Source of the DNA: Gracilaria gracilis
Taxonomy: Eukaryota > Rhodophyta > Florideophyceae > Gracilariales > Gracilariaceae
Direction: 5' to 3'
DNA: 64,000 bases
Assembly: GCA_030374805.1 (NCBI GenBank)
Contig: JARGSG010000214.1
Coordinates: 310,001 to 374,000, forward strand
Shown here: positions 51,445 to 60,751 of the stretch, piece by piece
How positions within the stretch are numbered: the first letter of the stretch is position 1
Layout of the letters: the number at the start of each line of letters is the position of its first letter
Program-made: the position numbers and the translations under genes
Notes under the pieces: model-generated
Database searches by the model: none
What the model saw: the letters and a program-made list of their open reading frames with translations, nothing else
Told to the model about the DNA's origin: nothing

Positions 51445-52437
51445 TCATCCCTCTCTCTGTGAGCCCCAAGAACAAACAGAGCTTTCTGGAAATTCTTTGT
51501 AGCTCATAGCTTCTGGGTTTTTGGATATGCATTCCTCAGTTGTTCGGAGCGATGAAAATGAGGGGTATTTGAAGCTCTTGTAGTGCCACCAAGATAAGTC
51601 TTCATCAATACGACGAACACCCCGTACTTCTACATTCTGTCGGTAGTCCATTGTCTTAAGATTCAAATCCAGTTGTCTGCTTTCATCAATATATACAACT
51701 GCCCTGGCATTGTCTTCGTTCGGAATTAAGATTCTGAGCCACTCGGTAAATTTTTTATCCCCACCTCTCTTTACCAAAGCTTGGAGCCAAACTGCTGTAG
51801 GGGATTCCCGCCCATCACAATATACTGCTTCAACTTTGTATCGTATCTCTTCAGGACTTGATTGTCTGCCATCAAGCGTCTCCCTTCTCACTTTAGCCAC
51901 CAAAGTCTCCCAATAGTTCATGACCCTTGTGTTTGCCTTGTGACAGAGAGCCACTACGTTCTTTGTCAACAGCCCGTTCCCGCCCAAAGACTTAGCGAGA
52001 AGATGACCTCTGGTAAATTGACAATGATTGTCCGTCCATCCTGGAGGAGTTTCACTTCTACCACCATAGGTTCCTCTCCCGCACTTGCTCAATGGTTTGT
52101 ACCTATCCACTAATGGACACGGTTGTCTAAATTTAGCACGAGCAAAAGTAGCCACCCAGTTTTTGAAATTCTCTTTGACATTCTTCGGAGTTCCGTATTC
52201 TACAGTAACCCCATGTAAAAGCAAGCAATCTGCTGTGGGCTGGCCGTCATCCTTTCTTTTCTTTGCCCTTTTAGTTAGCATTGTAGTGTCCTCCAAATAT
52301 GCTGTTCGGGAGAGAGATGATAACAAATTTGGAAAAGGCCTCTGCCGATTAAAGTTTTTGAAGAAGGTTGGATTCAACACAAGTACGAAAAGAGCAACGA
52401 CAAATAATAGCATATAGATAAACTGATGCAGTGCCAT
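51445..52437 (-). CDS. Membrane-anchored DNA/RNA non-specific endonuclease, copy 2
   Basis: 330 residues from the ATG at 52437 (MALHQFIYML). The frame is open for 69 more codons upstream, but this start places a hydrophobic anchor (FIYMLLFVVALFVLVL) at the very N-terminus, as in copy 1. The catalytic motif is FTRGHLLAKSLGGNGLLTKN with the conserved His, followed by HKANTRVMNYWETLVAKV. Shared blocks with copy 1 include PPGW upstream of the motif, CDGRESPTAVW versus CAGRETPAAIW, and EWLRILIPNEDNAR versus EWLKILVPNEQNVR. This shows a tandem duplication with considerable divergence. Function as in copy 1. Confidence 0.8.
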   Translation of the reverse strand: MALHQFIYMLLFVVALFVLVLNPTFFKNFNRQRPFPNLLSSLSRTAYLEDTTMLTKRAKKRKDDGQPTADCLLLHGVTVEYGTPKNVKENFKNWVATFARAKFRQPCPLVDRYKPLSKCGRGTYGGRSETPPGWTDNHCQFTRGHLLAKSLGGNGLLTKNVVALCHKANTRVMNYWETLVAKVRRETLDGRQSSPEEIRYKVEAVYCDGRESPTAVWLQALVKRGGDKKFTEWLRILIPNEDNARAVVYIDESRQLDLNLKTMDYRQNVEVRGVRRIDEDLSWWHYKSFKYPSFSSLRTTEECISKNPEAMSYKEFPESSVCSWGSQREG

Positions 52438-52622
52438 TACGGTGATGAACAAAGAAGCCCTGCTATGGAATGAGATGGGGAACAACTGAACCAAGAATAC
52501 TCTTCTTTCTCTAAGCAAACTTGTAGTCACAAAAAGCTGTACATGAACCTGACTAGGGAACGTATTTTGCCTTGACTCTGGAGCAGAGTACAATTTCAGA
52601 TTTCTTGTGTACACCCCCCAGT

Positions 52623-52640
52623 TCTCTCTCTCTCTCTCTC
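52623..52640. repeat. CT microsatellite
   Basis: An uninterrupted (CT)n run just upstream of nuclease copy 2. Confidence 0.8.
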
Positions 52641-52844
52641 TCATTTATAGGCACATCTACACCCAGTTCTAAGTACGGAAACCGTTTGATATGCAGACCT
52701 TGCGACGAAAGGACCTGATATATTGTTACAACGAGCCCTTAGCCCCTCTTTCAAAGGTTTGAGATTTCGGATTGCCCTACTCCGACACTAGACCTTATCC
52801 TCCCGACGGAATAAGGCGTTGACTGAGCGCGTGCGCAACAGTTA

Positions 52845-54247
52845 GAGCATGTCTAACATGACTCTAAAAACCTATTTCCAGACAAAATTTTAGAGTTAGG
52901 CATCTCTACTCAGGAGCTAAATGGCAATTTTGACTCGAAATATATAGCGCTGGCGCTAAAAGTGTATCAATCGTGGCACTGGATAGATACACTTTTCGCG
53001 CCGGCTCTAAACGGAAACACCACAATTACATCAGCCAATGGACATTTTTTCGACCAATAGAATGACGTGCTCTATCCTTCCCGCCAAAAGGCAAAGAACC
53101 ACACCGTTTATTCACCCCTTGGTTTGCGCGCATAGTTGACGATTTGAATCGATTGGATCAGAGCCAACGGCGCATGGCTTGCAGTCGTACTTGACCCTAC
53201 CCCTCCCATCGGTATGATTTGGGACATAGGAATAATTTGGGGTGTTTTCGGATCTTGACAGTCTCCTCAAGGCGCCTTGTTGTGGGAACGTCCACAAACG
53301 ACTCCGTTAGATGCCTTCGATATCACTCTTTGAGCTGATAGGCGCCTAGAAAGCCGGCCGCCATGTTGCAGGTCTGGATGCGAGATTCCTTCTACATTTT
53401 TACTGCGCTGGCATTTCGGACTTAAGTGGCAGCGCAAAAAGCAGCGAAGAAGATACGCCTGCAACTTTCATCGCTCCCACACTATGAGTAGAACTTGTGC
53501 CACTCATGCTAGAGGGCTAAGCATGGTTAGTGAGATACTGGATAACACTCTGAACCCAACTGTTGCCATAAACGCAGTGTAGAATGTGTTGAAGAATCAT
53601 GCCTCTTCCTCCTTTATTCTGGAAAAGGTGTCCAATCGTGCCCCACAAACAGTGCATACTGCTTCCAGGAGAGGGAGTAAAGTCCTTTTGTCAGAGTTGC
53701 TCGATAAATGCCTTACCGTAAAGGAGCTGATTGAGAAGCGGAAGGTTTTGGCGGTTTCTGGTATACGCAGAGGAAAGAATCGTCGCCAAAATGGTGTCGT
53801 TGCGCCTACGACGTCGATGAATGACGTGCCGTGCTACGATAACGGCAGTTAATTGATTGCCGATCTTGACGAAGACGAGAAGGTTTTCGTCGATTCGCTT
53901 AAGGTCCTGTTTGAAAATGTGGCAAAGTGAACCACTAGCGGTTTTTGAGAATGTCTGGAGACACAGGTAGTGTCTTTCGGATTGTGCAAGTTACGAATGA
54001 GTAAAGTTTGATATGATTGTTTGTTGTGGTAATGGACTTCATCCTTTACTCTCTGATGTTGTTTCTTTAATGTTGTGGCTATAATTGCGCCAGCAATGGG
54101 CTCTAGAAAAAAATTTGTGCCAAATCATACCGATGGGAGGGGTAGTCATTCAGCGGCGTCTGCTACAGATGCTGCGTTCTGCGCTTTATTTTCTCTCTAA
54201 AACTCAATTTTGAAAAACACAACTTTAGAGTCATGTTAGACATGCTC
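52845..54247. mobile_element. PIF/Harbinger-type transposon with internal inverted repeat
   Basis: The terminal inverted repeat GAGCATGTCTAACATGACTC (continuing to about 24 bp) is perfect at both ends, flanked by TTA (52842-52844 and 54248-54250). TTA duplications and GAGCAT-type ends are typical of PIF/Harbinger. The 1,403-bp interior has no complete transposase. A second, perfect 26-bp inverted repeat (53197-53222 and 54120-54145; core CCCTCCCATCGGTATGATTT) lies inside. A short plus-strand frame at 53586-53852 with a Lys/Arg-rich end may be a remnant. Probably non-autonomous. Confidence 0.82.
53586..53852 (+). pseudogene. Short frame inside the Harbinger element
   Basis: 88 codons with LLSELLDKCLTVKELIEKRK and a basic GIRRGKNRRQNG segment; after a stop the reading continues as LIADLDEDEKVFVDSLKVLF. 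It could be a remnant of the accessory DNA-binding protein that Harbinger elements encode, but no Myb-like motif is clear. Confidence 0.3.
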
Positions 54248-54250
54248 TTA

Positions 54251-55113
54251 GAGCATCTCCACTGGAAAGGAGAAAACGGGAGCAAACAAGCAAAACGTGT
54301 CAGGTGTGGCGACCATTTATTGGCTACCAGTATTTTGATGATTTCCTAGTTCACTCTCATCGTTCTGGCGGTACGGAGCATCTTTAGGGTAAGAAGATTA
54401 AATTTTTGATTTCTATTAGGCCTTTTTAATTAACGACTTCTTCCTTAGTAAGAAATCCTTACATGCTAAGCCAGCAAATTCAATCTGTTTCTAGTTTTCG
54501 ATTTAAGAGCTTTCCTTTATTCTGTAGCCTTTGAATTTAATTCTGTAGTCCACGTTGAGTGTAGACTCCCCCACCACCATCTCCGTTACAAAGAGCAGGT
54601 GGCATGGGGCTCGAAGAGGAAACGCTGCTCCCACTCCTGCTTTTCAAACAAATGCAGCAGAAAACGACACATGTAAAAACTCTAGTTTACAAAGGAACGA
54701 TGCCGAATGCTATACTATACTTAAATACCTTCAAACAATCAGAACACAACATAGATCCCCATCCAAAACATTGAAATGTTGCCACCAGCTACAAATCCAA
54801 GTACGCTAATTTTCAATCTCCGCATCTGTACAATCACATTTGTGTCAACAATCTCAATGTAATTTTGTTTGATAAATCATTTCGTAGGTCAAAAAAGACT
54901 TTCACAGCTTTCATGAGCTCATTGGCTTACGCTTCAAATAACCAATCTACTTTGTGAATAAAAATAACGAAGAACTGTGTATGATACGACAACGGAGACT
55001 GAATACAACCAAATTGCTGTATACGTTCTTGGTTTTTATGGTAACTCGAACAAAAGAGATCTTGGTTTAGGGCGAACTGGTAATAGGTACGGTGTCTCAA
55101 GAAACACGATCAC
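54251..55113. other. AT-rich intergenic DNA
   Basis: It starts with GAGCATCTCCACTGG directly after TTA (54248-54250). This looks like the end of another Harbinger-type element sharing the same target, but no matching opposite end was found. No gene was recognised. Confidence 0.4.
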
Positions 55114-56257
55114 TGAAAAACAACACTCCTTGGAGGCGATTTGAAGTACTTAGTTAATTTCCGCATCATGCGTTAGTAGATATAAATGAGCTACACCGCT
55201 ATTAGCGTGTCGCCTCGCTGAGGTAATTTCCACACATGTACACGTAAATTACACGGCTCAAGGCGCCGCTTAGCGGGTGTGACTAGCACACGTGTAGCAC
55301 GGATATGCCGGAGGCAGTGCACCCAGCATTGCTGTATTTACTCAGATATTTTATAGATTATTTTGACCGGCGCACCCACTGTCAGTGGTGCGCCGAGCTC
55401 AGTACTTAGAGGGTTGAGCATCGCTCCCCCAAGTAAATTGCCCCTTGCTAAGCAAGGGCTTCTGGCTCTAACTATCACGCCTTCGCGGACTGTTCACCTC
55501 CAAGTGGAGTGACGACCGCGTTGTTCACGTATAGTTACCCACCCTTGTGGCGCTCAGAGTATAACCACTATTTGTGTGTCCCGTTCCGACCTATTGTCGT
55601 ATACTCGCCCCTGTATTGGGTTTGCTTTACTCTCTCCTTTTCCGCCACTCTGGTGGTTTGCTTTCTCCCCTTTTTGGGTTTGCCTTTTTGCCCTGTTTGC
55701 AGTGGCCCGTTTCCGACACCTTGTCGTTGCCGTGCTACTCTCTTTCGAGGACTCATCTCGTGAGCGTGTGAACACGTGGATCTCTACCGACTACTAACCA
55801 GCCTCACGCTCCCCCTATGAACATCGAATCTGGCCGAAATATGGCCGAGATATGGCCGAAATGTGGCCGTTTAGCTCCAAAATTTGTGAGAACGTTTAAC
55901 CAGCGAAGACAAACAAGTTTCATTTTTTTTCATATGGCCGAAATATAGCCGAGATGTGGCCGAAATATGGCCGAATGTTACACGTGTAAGCTAACAAAAA
56001 TTCTTATTTTCACTAGTTACACGTTCTCCCAAAATCTCGACTTAAACGGACACATTTCGGCCATATCTGGGCCATATTTTGGCCAGATGCGATGTTCATA
56101 GGGTCCGACGCTTGTCGTGGTGGTTTGACCTCGGATTTACACCCGGCTTAGCTGTGTCATTCCCGGAGTGCTCCGTTCGCTGTGCTGCCCTGTCGAGGGG
56201 AAGATTCCGAACGTCTTCGTGAGCTTGCGCTTTTCCCGCCAAAGGCGTTGCTCCACA
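55114..56257 (+). repeat. Solo LTR of family A, interrupted by a MITE
   Basis: Same ends as the element A LTRs (TGAAAAACAACACTCC...GTTGCTCCACA). After removing the 291-bp insert and its 3-bp duplication it is exactly 850 bp. No internal element sequence adjoins it, so it is a recombination remnant. Flanks are ATCAC and ATCTC, a one-mismatch duplication. It is more diverged from the two full-length LTRs than they are from each other. Confidence 0.9.
55813..56103. mobile_element. 291-bp MITE inside the solo LTR
   Basis: The terminal inverted repeat CCCTATGAACATCG is perfect for 14 bp; the next bases (AATCTGGCC and CATCTGGCC) differ once. The 3-bp duplication TCC is at 55810-55812 and 56104-56106, and the undisturbed target is seen in both full LTRs. 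Both ends carry tandem ATGGCCGA-like repeats (near 55833-55866 and 55933-55975), probably transposase binding sites. It does not fit TWA-specific Harbinger. Confidence 0.85.
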
Positions 56258-56290
56258 ATCTCGAACTACTTTTAGTATGTTCTTCATGCG

Positions 56291-56588
56291 ATGTATCAGT
56301 GCCTTAAGCAAGAGGAACCAATGCTCATAGAATGGCCAGGTAAACATAAGAGAGAGCAAGTAGAAGGACTTAATATAAAGTTTCCCAAGACATTGTTCTT
56401 TGTCGATTGGAACAATAGTAGGCTCTGGAGACCAGAGGAGAACTCCGACCGAAAACGCGCCTATGACGGATAAAAAAGACATATGCGTGGAACATCTTGG
56501 TGTATTGCGACTTGTTTGGAGGTTTCATTCGAGTAAAAATATCTGACAACGGTGCTGAAAGCCACCAAAACATGTATTCAACGCCATA
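56291..56588 (+). pseudogene. Fragment of a Harbinger-like (DDE) transposase
   Basis: Two adjoining frames read as one domain: FPKTLFFVDWNNSRLWRPEE with SDRKRAYDG, then after a frameshift KKTYAWNILVYCDLFGGFIR and NGAESHQNMY. This matches the FVDG..I.RP, Y..KK..H and G..D pattern of PIF/Harbinger nucleases, with Trp in place of Gly after the first Asp. Only about 100 codons remain. It lies between the solo LTR and element B and may have been cut by B. Confidence 0.45.
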
Positions 56589-56626
56589 GGCGGAAAGACA
56601 CCATTAAAAAGTCAGAGATCTCCCCC

Positions 56627-57316
56627 TGTAAGAGAGTAGTCGACAAACAGAGCCTTTCTGGCAAGGCACGACGAAGTCGGATGTAAGCCGAAGCCAAACC
56701 GTAATAAAGGGCGTAGAGAGTTGGGCAAGGATCGGTGTTTGCACCACATGTGTGGGTGATCGGGTGCTCGGGAGAGGCCCGAGTTCACGGAAGTGGGAAA
56801 AGAGAAAAGGAATCTGCGAGAGCGGGGGGTGAAGAGAAGGAGAAGGAGGAGAGGACGAAAAGGCTATGGTAAACACCGGGGTTATCCCTGTACAGGGTCA
56901 AACGCGACACAAGCGGAGAACACTCCCACGAATGGGTCTCGTTAGGTGACGCAGGGAGGATACACTACCCGTGGAAGGAGTCGATGACCACCGAAGGCGA
57001 AGAAGTATAGAGCCAACCCTGGTCCCCCGAACTTTACTGTGCATGGCGGCGAGGTCGCCGCCATGCTAAGGAGCGAGCTCGCGCCAACATGTAATTAAAT
57101 AAACTAACTGAATTAGGCCCACGCACAGTGGTAATTACCCACGCGCCGTGGCGCCCGTCCCACGTGTACGTGGCCAATCTTCTGGCTCAACCGTGTCCCA
57201 CGTGTCCTTCCCACTACAGTAGTTGTTACTATTCATATACTCCTATTGGGAGCCCCCGTCCGACATGTCGGAATATAACTTAGTCAGAAACCTCCATCAG
57301 AGGGCGTTGCACTACA
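56627..57316 (-). repeat. 3' LTR of element B (outer edge uncertain)
   Basis: The inner edge is firm: TGTAGTGCAACGCCCTC in element orientation directly follows the polypurine tract. The outer edge at 56627 is only a plausible TG...CA choice. Confidence 0.55.
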
Positions 57317-57332
57317 TACCCCCCCCCTCTTA
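57317..57332 (-). other. 3' polypurine tract of element B
   Basis: In element orientation AAGAGGGGGGGGGTA, next to the LTR edge; it corresponds to AAGGAGGGGGATA in A. Confidence 0.75.
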
Positions 57333-57532
57333 GGCGGAAGTATCACCTCACAGAGGGGAACGACGGCGGCAACCATGGAGGATAAAAGACGCCCTCTCCC
57401 GGCTCGCCGGCAACTCCTCGTTCTCCACTACCGCACACTCCTGCACCCGCAGTTCCGACTGCTCCAGCATCTTCTCCCGACACCTCGGTCACCAACTACC
57501 TCCCTCCTCCGACTCTTGTCATCGACCTCACC

Positions 57533-59176
57533 ATGAGTGGCACTCAGCAACCCTACACAGGGGGATTCACCGGATTCCATTCCGTGCCCTTACCGCAAGG
57601 CGGACAACAGACTGGTGCGAACCAGGGACAACCGTCCGGGATGGTGGCTGTCCCTTCCCAAGTTGGGGCGTCAACCGGCTCCGGGGCGGGCAGCGATTGG
57701 CCGTCCTACGACTCCCTCGTGGGGCTCAACCCGAACAATCAGCAACAGGCTATGCGCCTCCGGCTTGCGCCGTGGTTCCACCCGATCTCGGTGTTCGACG
57801 ACGAGCTGATTTCTCAGTACGTCGACGGCAATGAGCGCCTTCCCGGGGACCTGCCGGCTATCGTCACCACTTCATGGTATTGGCGCCGGCGCGTTGCCGT
57901 ACCTGCACACCAAGTTCTCCGCTATGCGGGCGAGTCCCGAGCTCAGGCTCATGCCGCGCTGGTGCGAATCGGACAACAACAACGGCAGAGCCGGGCTCCG
58001 TTTGAGTTCCTCATCCCGCAAGAGATGAGGTTCGACATCGAGCAGTACCGCATCTGCGGGGAGATGAGCTATTGCGACCTGCTGTCGCCGTTGGAGACCT
58101 TCGATTGACGAGGATTCCCGGTTGTCCGGCAAGAAGTTTTGTGCTGGCAACGACCTATCATTCGGGCCGAATTCCGCTATCTCGCGCGTCGTTATCGGTC
58201 CTCCTTCCTTCAGGAATTCATCCGCTTTGAGCGTCGCTGCCGTTCCCGGTTCGGGTACTTCGTTCCGTATCAAAACGTGGAGGTGGAGCGTATTGCTTCC
58301 GCTCACTGACAAGGTCGGTACATCCCTCTGCCAGCCTGGTGGGCTCAGCTCGAGGCGCACCGGGGGTGCTACATAGAGCTGCCCCCGGTGTTCACCTATT
58401 TAGGGTCATACCTCCTTACGGATCCGCGTAGCGGGCTCTGGTCGGTCGTAGTCCCCGAGTGGGCCGTCCGCGCTGCGGCGTATATCCTCAGCGAGGCTTA
58501 CGACCAGTACAGACTGTGGTTCCTTCCCCCGCGCGTGCGGACCGGTATTCGTCAACTCGACATAACCATCCCTCTTGGGGGTCAGGCTAACGCCGAAGAA
58601 GTCCTAGAACCACTCGACTATATCGACAGTATTGAGTGTAAAGCGGTCCCGATCGGGCAGAGTGGCCGGCTCACCGGTGGCGGTGGACATGGCCCAGGTC
58701 TGGGGCGCAATACCGCCTTGCCGGGGGATTTCGTGTACTTCGATCCGTGGGAACAACGGGAGATTTCCGCTGGTGAAGCGGCCGAACTCCCGAATGCTCC
58801 GAGAGAAATCCCAGACGGTCATTCGATTGGGTTCGTCGACTCGGACGATTATTACGGCTCCAGCGGGGAAAATGAACCCATGTTGGACAACGCCTCCGAC
58901 GCGGCGGGTGGTGATGACGAGGCGATGGTTGTCTGCACTCTTCCAGAGGATGACGAACCTGTTGCACAGGAGTCCGAGCCCGCTGCTGCGGCGTCGGCGC
59001 CAGCTTCGGCTGTTCCGACTTCCACGGCGGCTGCCGGAAACACTCCCCAGACGGGCGAGAATCCCAGTGTCGTCATCGCGCAGTTCCTCCGAGAGGTGGG
59101 GCTCGGCGCCGATACGGCGACCGGCGACATATCCGCAATGCCGGAAGCTCTGGCGCAACGCCTCGGCGGTGGGTAG
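57533..59176 (+). pseudogene. Antisense ORF of element B, two in-frame TGA codons
   Basis: 547 codons on the strand opposite pol, starting MSGTQQPYTGGFTGFHSVPLP, 217 bp from the 3' LTR. The same frame runs to 59176 with two TGA codons (about 58106 and 58307) where element A has Arg; both fit CGA to TGA changes. Conserved with A: DWPSYDSLVGLNP, APWFHP, LPGDLPAIVTTS, RRRVAVP, PPVFTYLGS, GLWSVVVPEWAVRAAAYIL, YDQYRLWFLPPRVRTGIR and VVIAQFLREVGLGA. The last 150 residues are acidic then Ala/Pro-rich. Similarity to A covers nearly the whole length, so the protein was under selection or the two copies diverged recently. Function unknown. Confidence 0.75.
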
Positions 59177-60733
59177 CCTCCGAACGTGGGAAGTGACCAT
59201 AACCAGTAAGACTGGGTCCGAATAGTACCAATAAAAACCATCTGCCTGTGGGTTCCTTCCGTCTATGACTTGTTCTTGTAGTCATCGGTAGTGAACCGGC
59301 TACGTAATGCGGTGCCCGCGAAAATGCACACCCTTTCGACCGGTAAAACCGTGCTTGCCACGTAATGACCAGAAAGCTGGATGAAAAAGCCCTCAGGTAT
59401 GTTCGCGAAACAATATGCACGACCATGGCCGGAGTATCAGCGCATGAGCGGTGATCTTTTCCCGTTCACGACGTGTGTTCTTCATCTTCAACTCTTCTTG
59501 TTTCCACGGTTCTCTCTCATCCCACTTGGGCACCTCCCAGCGTAGCTGGTGGGGCTGTTCCCGTTCGACGGTGATACTGCACCACCTTTGAACGTGGAAG
59601 ATGCTCGATCGGCTCGGCGATGTCCTGAGCCGGATCATACCCGTACCAACGGACTTGGTAGCGTAGTATACCCTCCTGATTCCAGGAATGTCTGACAATT
59701 CGGTCGACAATGTACTCTTGTAAGTACACCTGGCAGCCTTGCCGAGTCGTCGTCACGGCTGTGCGCTCATCGCCCTGCGAAGGGGAATTTCCCGAATCGG
59801 GTATCAATACGCTCGTCGCGGTTGACCGAGTGGTTCTCCGTGGAGGTGGGTGTTTCAGTGTCCGTACCGGTTAGCGTACGGCAAGTCTGCGTGCTTCGGG
59901 GTGAACCGCAAGTCTGCGTGATTCAACCCGTACCGACGATGGTCCTGACGAGCTCGTCGCGGCTTTCCCGCGTTGCGCTGCGAGTGGTGCAGCGCCACAC
60001 GCGCCTTCCGTGCTTGCACGTGACTTCACCGGCCTGTGGCCGTGGGGCGCCTTGGGGCGATCCGCCTCCCTGGACAGGGTGTCCTTTCCGGCGCGTGCCA
60101 AGTGGCGGCGCCGTAGCGACCCATTCCCGACGGTTACTTTCGGTGACTCCGGGCTCCTGGTGGGACTTCCAGCCGTGGTAGGTGCAGCGCGAGCCGCACC
60201 CATTACTTGGAGAACTTCCGCCTCTAATGGCCTGTCCTCACTGTCCATGACGCGAAAGTCATCCCGGGTGACCGGTTTCTATTTGGCGACGATGCCAGGG
60301 TCTACCGAGACACTCGGAACTTACACAACCGTGCGTGGCTTTGCTGTGTCGTCCTTCTTTTGTACAGGGGTTTTCATCCCGCGTCCAGCGGTGGGTTTCA
60401 GCGCCGCGTCCGCCGTTGCGGTGGGCGCGTGCGACCGATTGTTCGGAGCTGTCCCCGGTGCGGTTGGTTCCTTACCGTCCAGCTGAGCTGGTACCATGAC
60501 ACAATCACGGCTCACCTTGGGCGAGGGTGGGGTTCTTTTGTCCGCTTCAGCGTGTAGCTCCTCCGCTTGTGGCGTGGTTATGCTTCCCGTATTTGGGCCT
60601 GACAAACCGGACGCGCTGGGTTCCCGCGCCTAAAGCGGCGTGTCTGACGGGATTTCCGGTGTCATAACAGCCTGCTGTGTATCACGGATGTCTTCTTCCC
60701 GTTGCGACGGCGAATTACCTTCAGCAGAAGTGA

Positions 60734-60751
60734 CCTCCTCCCCCTCCTTAG
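60734..60751 (-). other. Internal polypurine tract of element B, integrase-chromodomain spacer
   Basis: In element orientation AAGGAGGGGGAGGAGG, encoding SKEGEE, at the same relative place as 13736-13750 of A. Confidence 0.5.
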
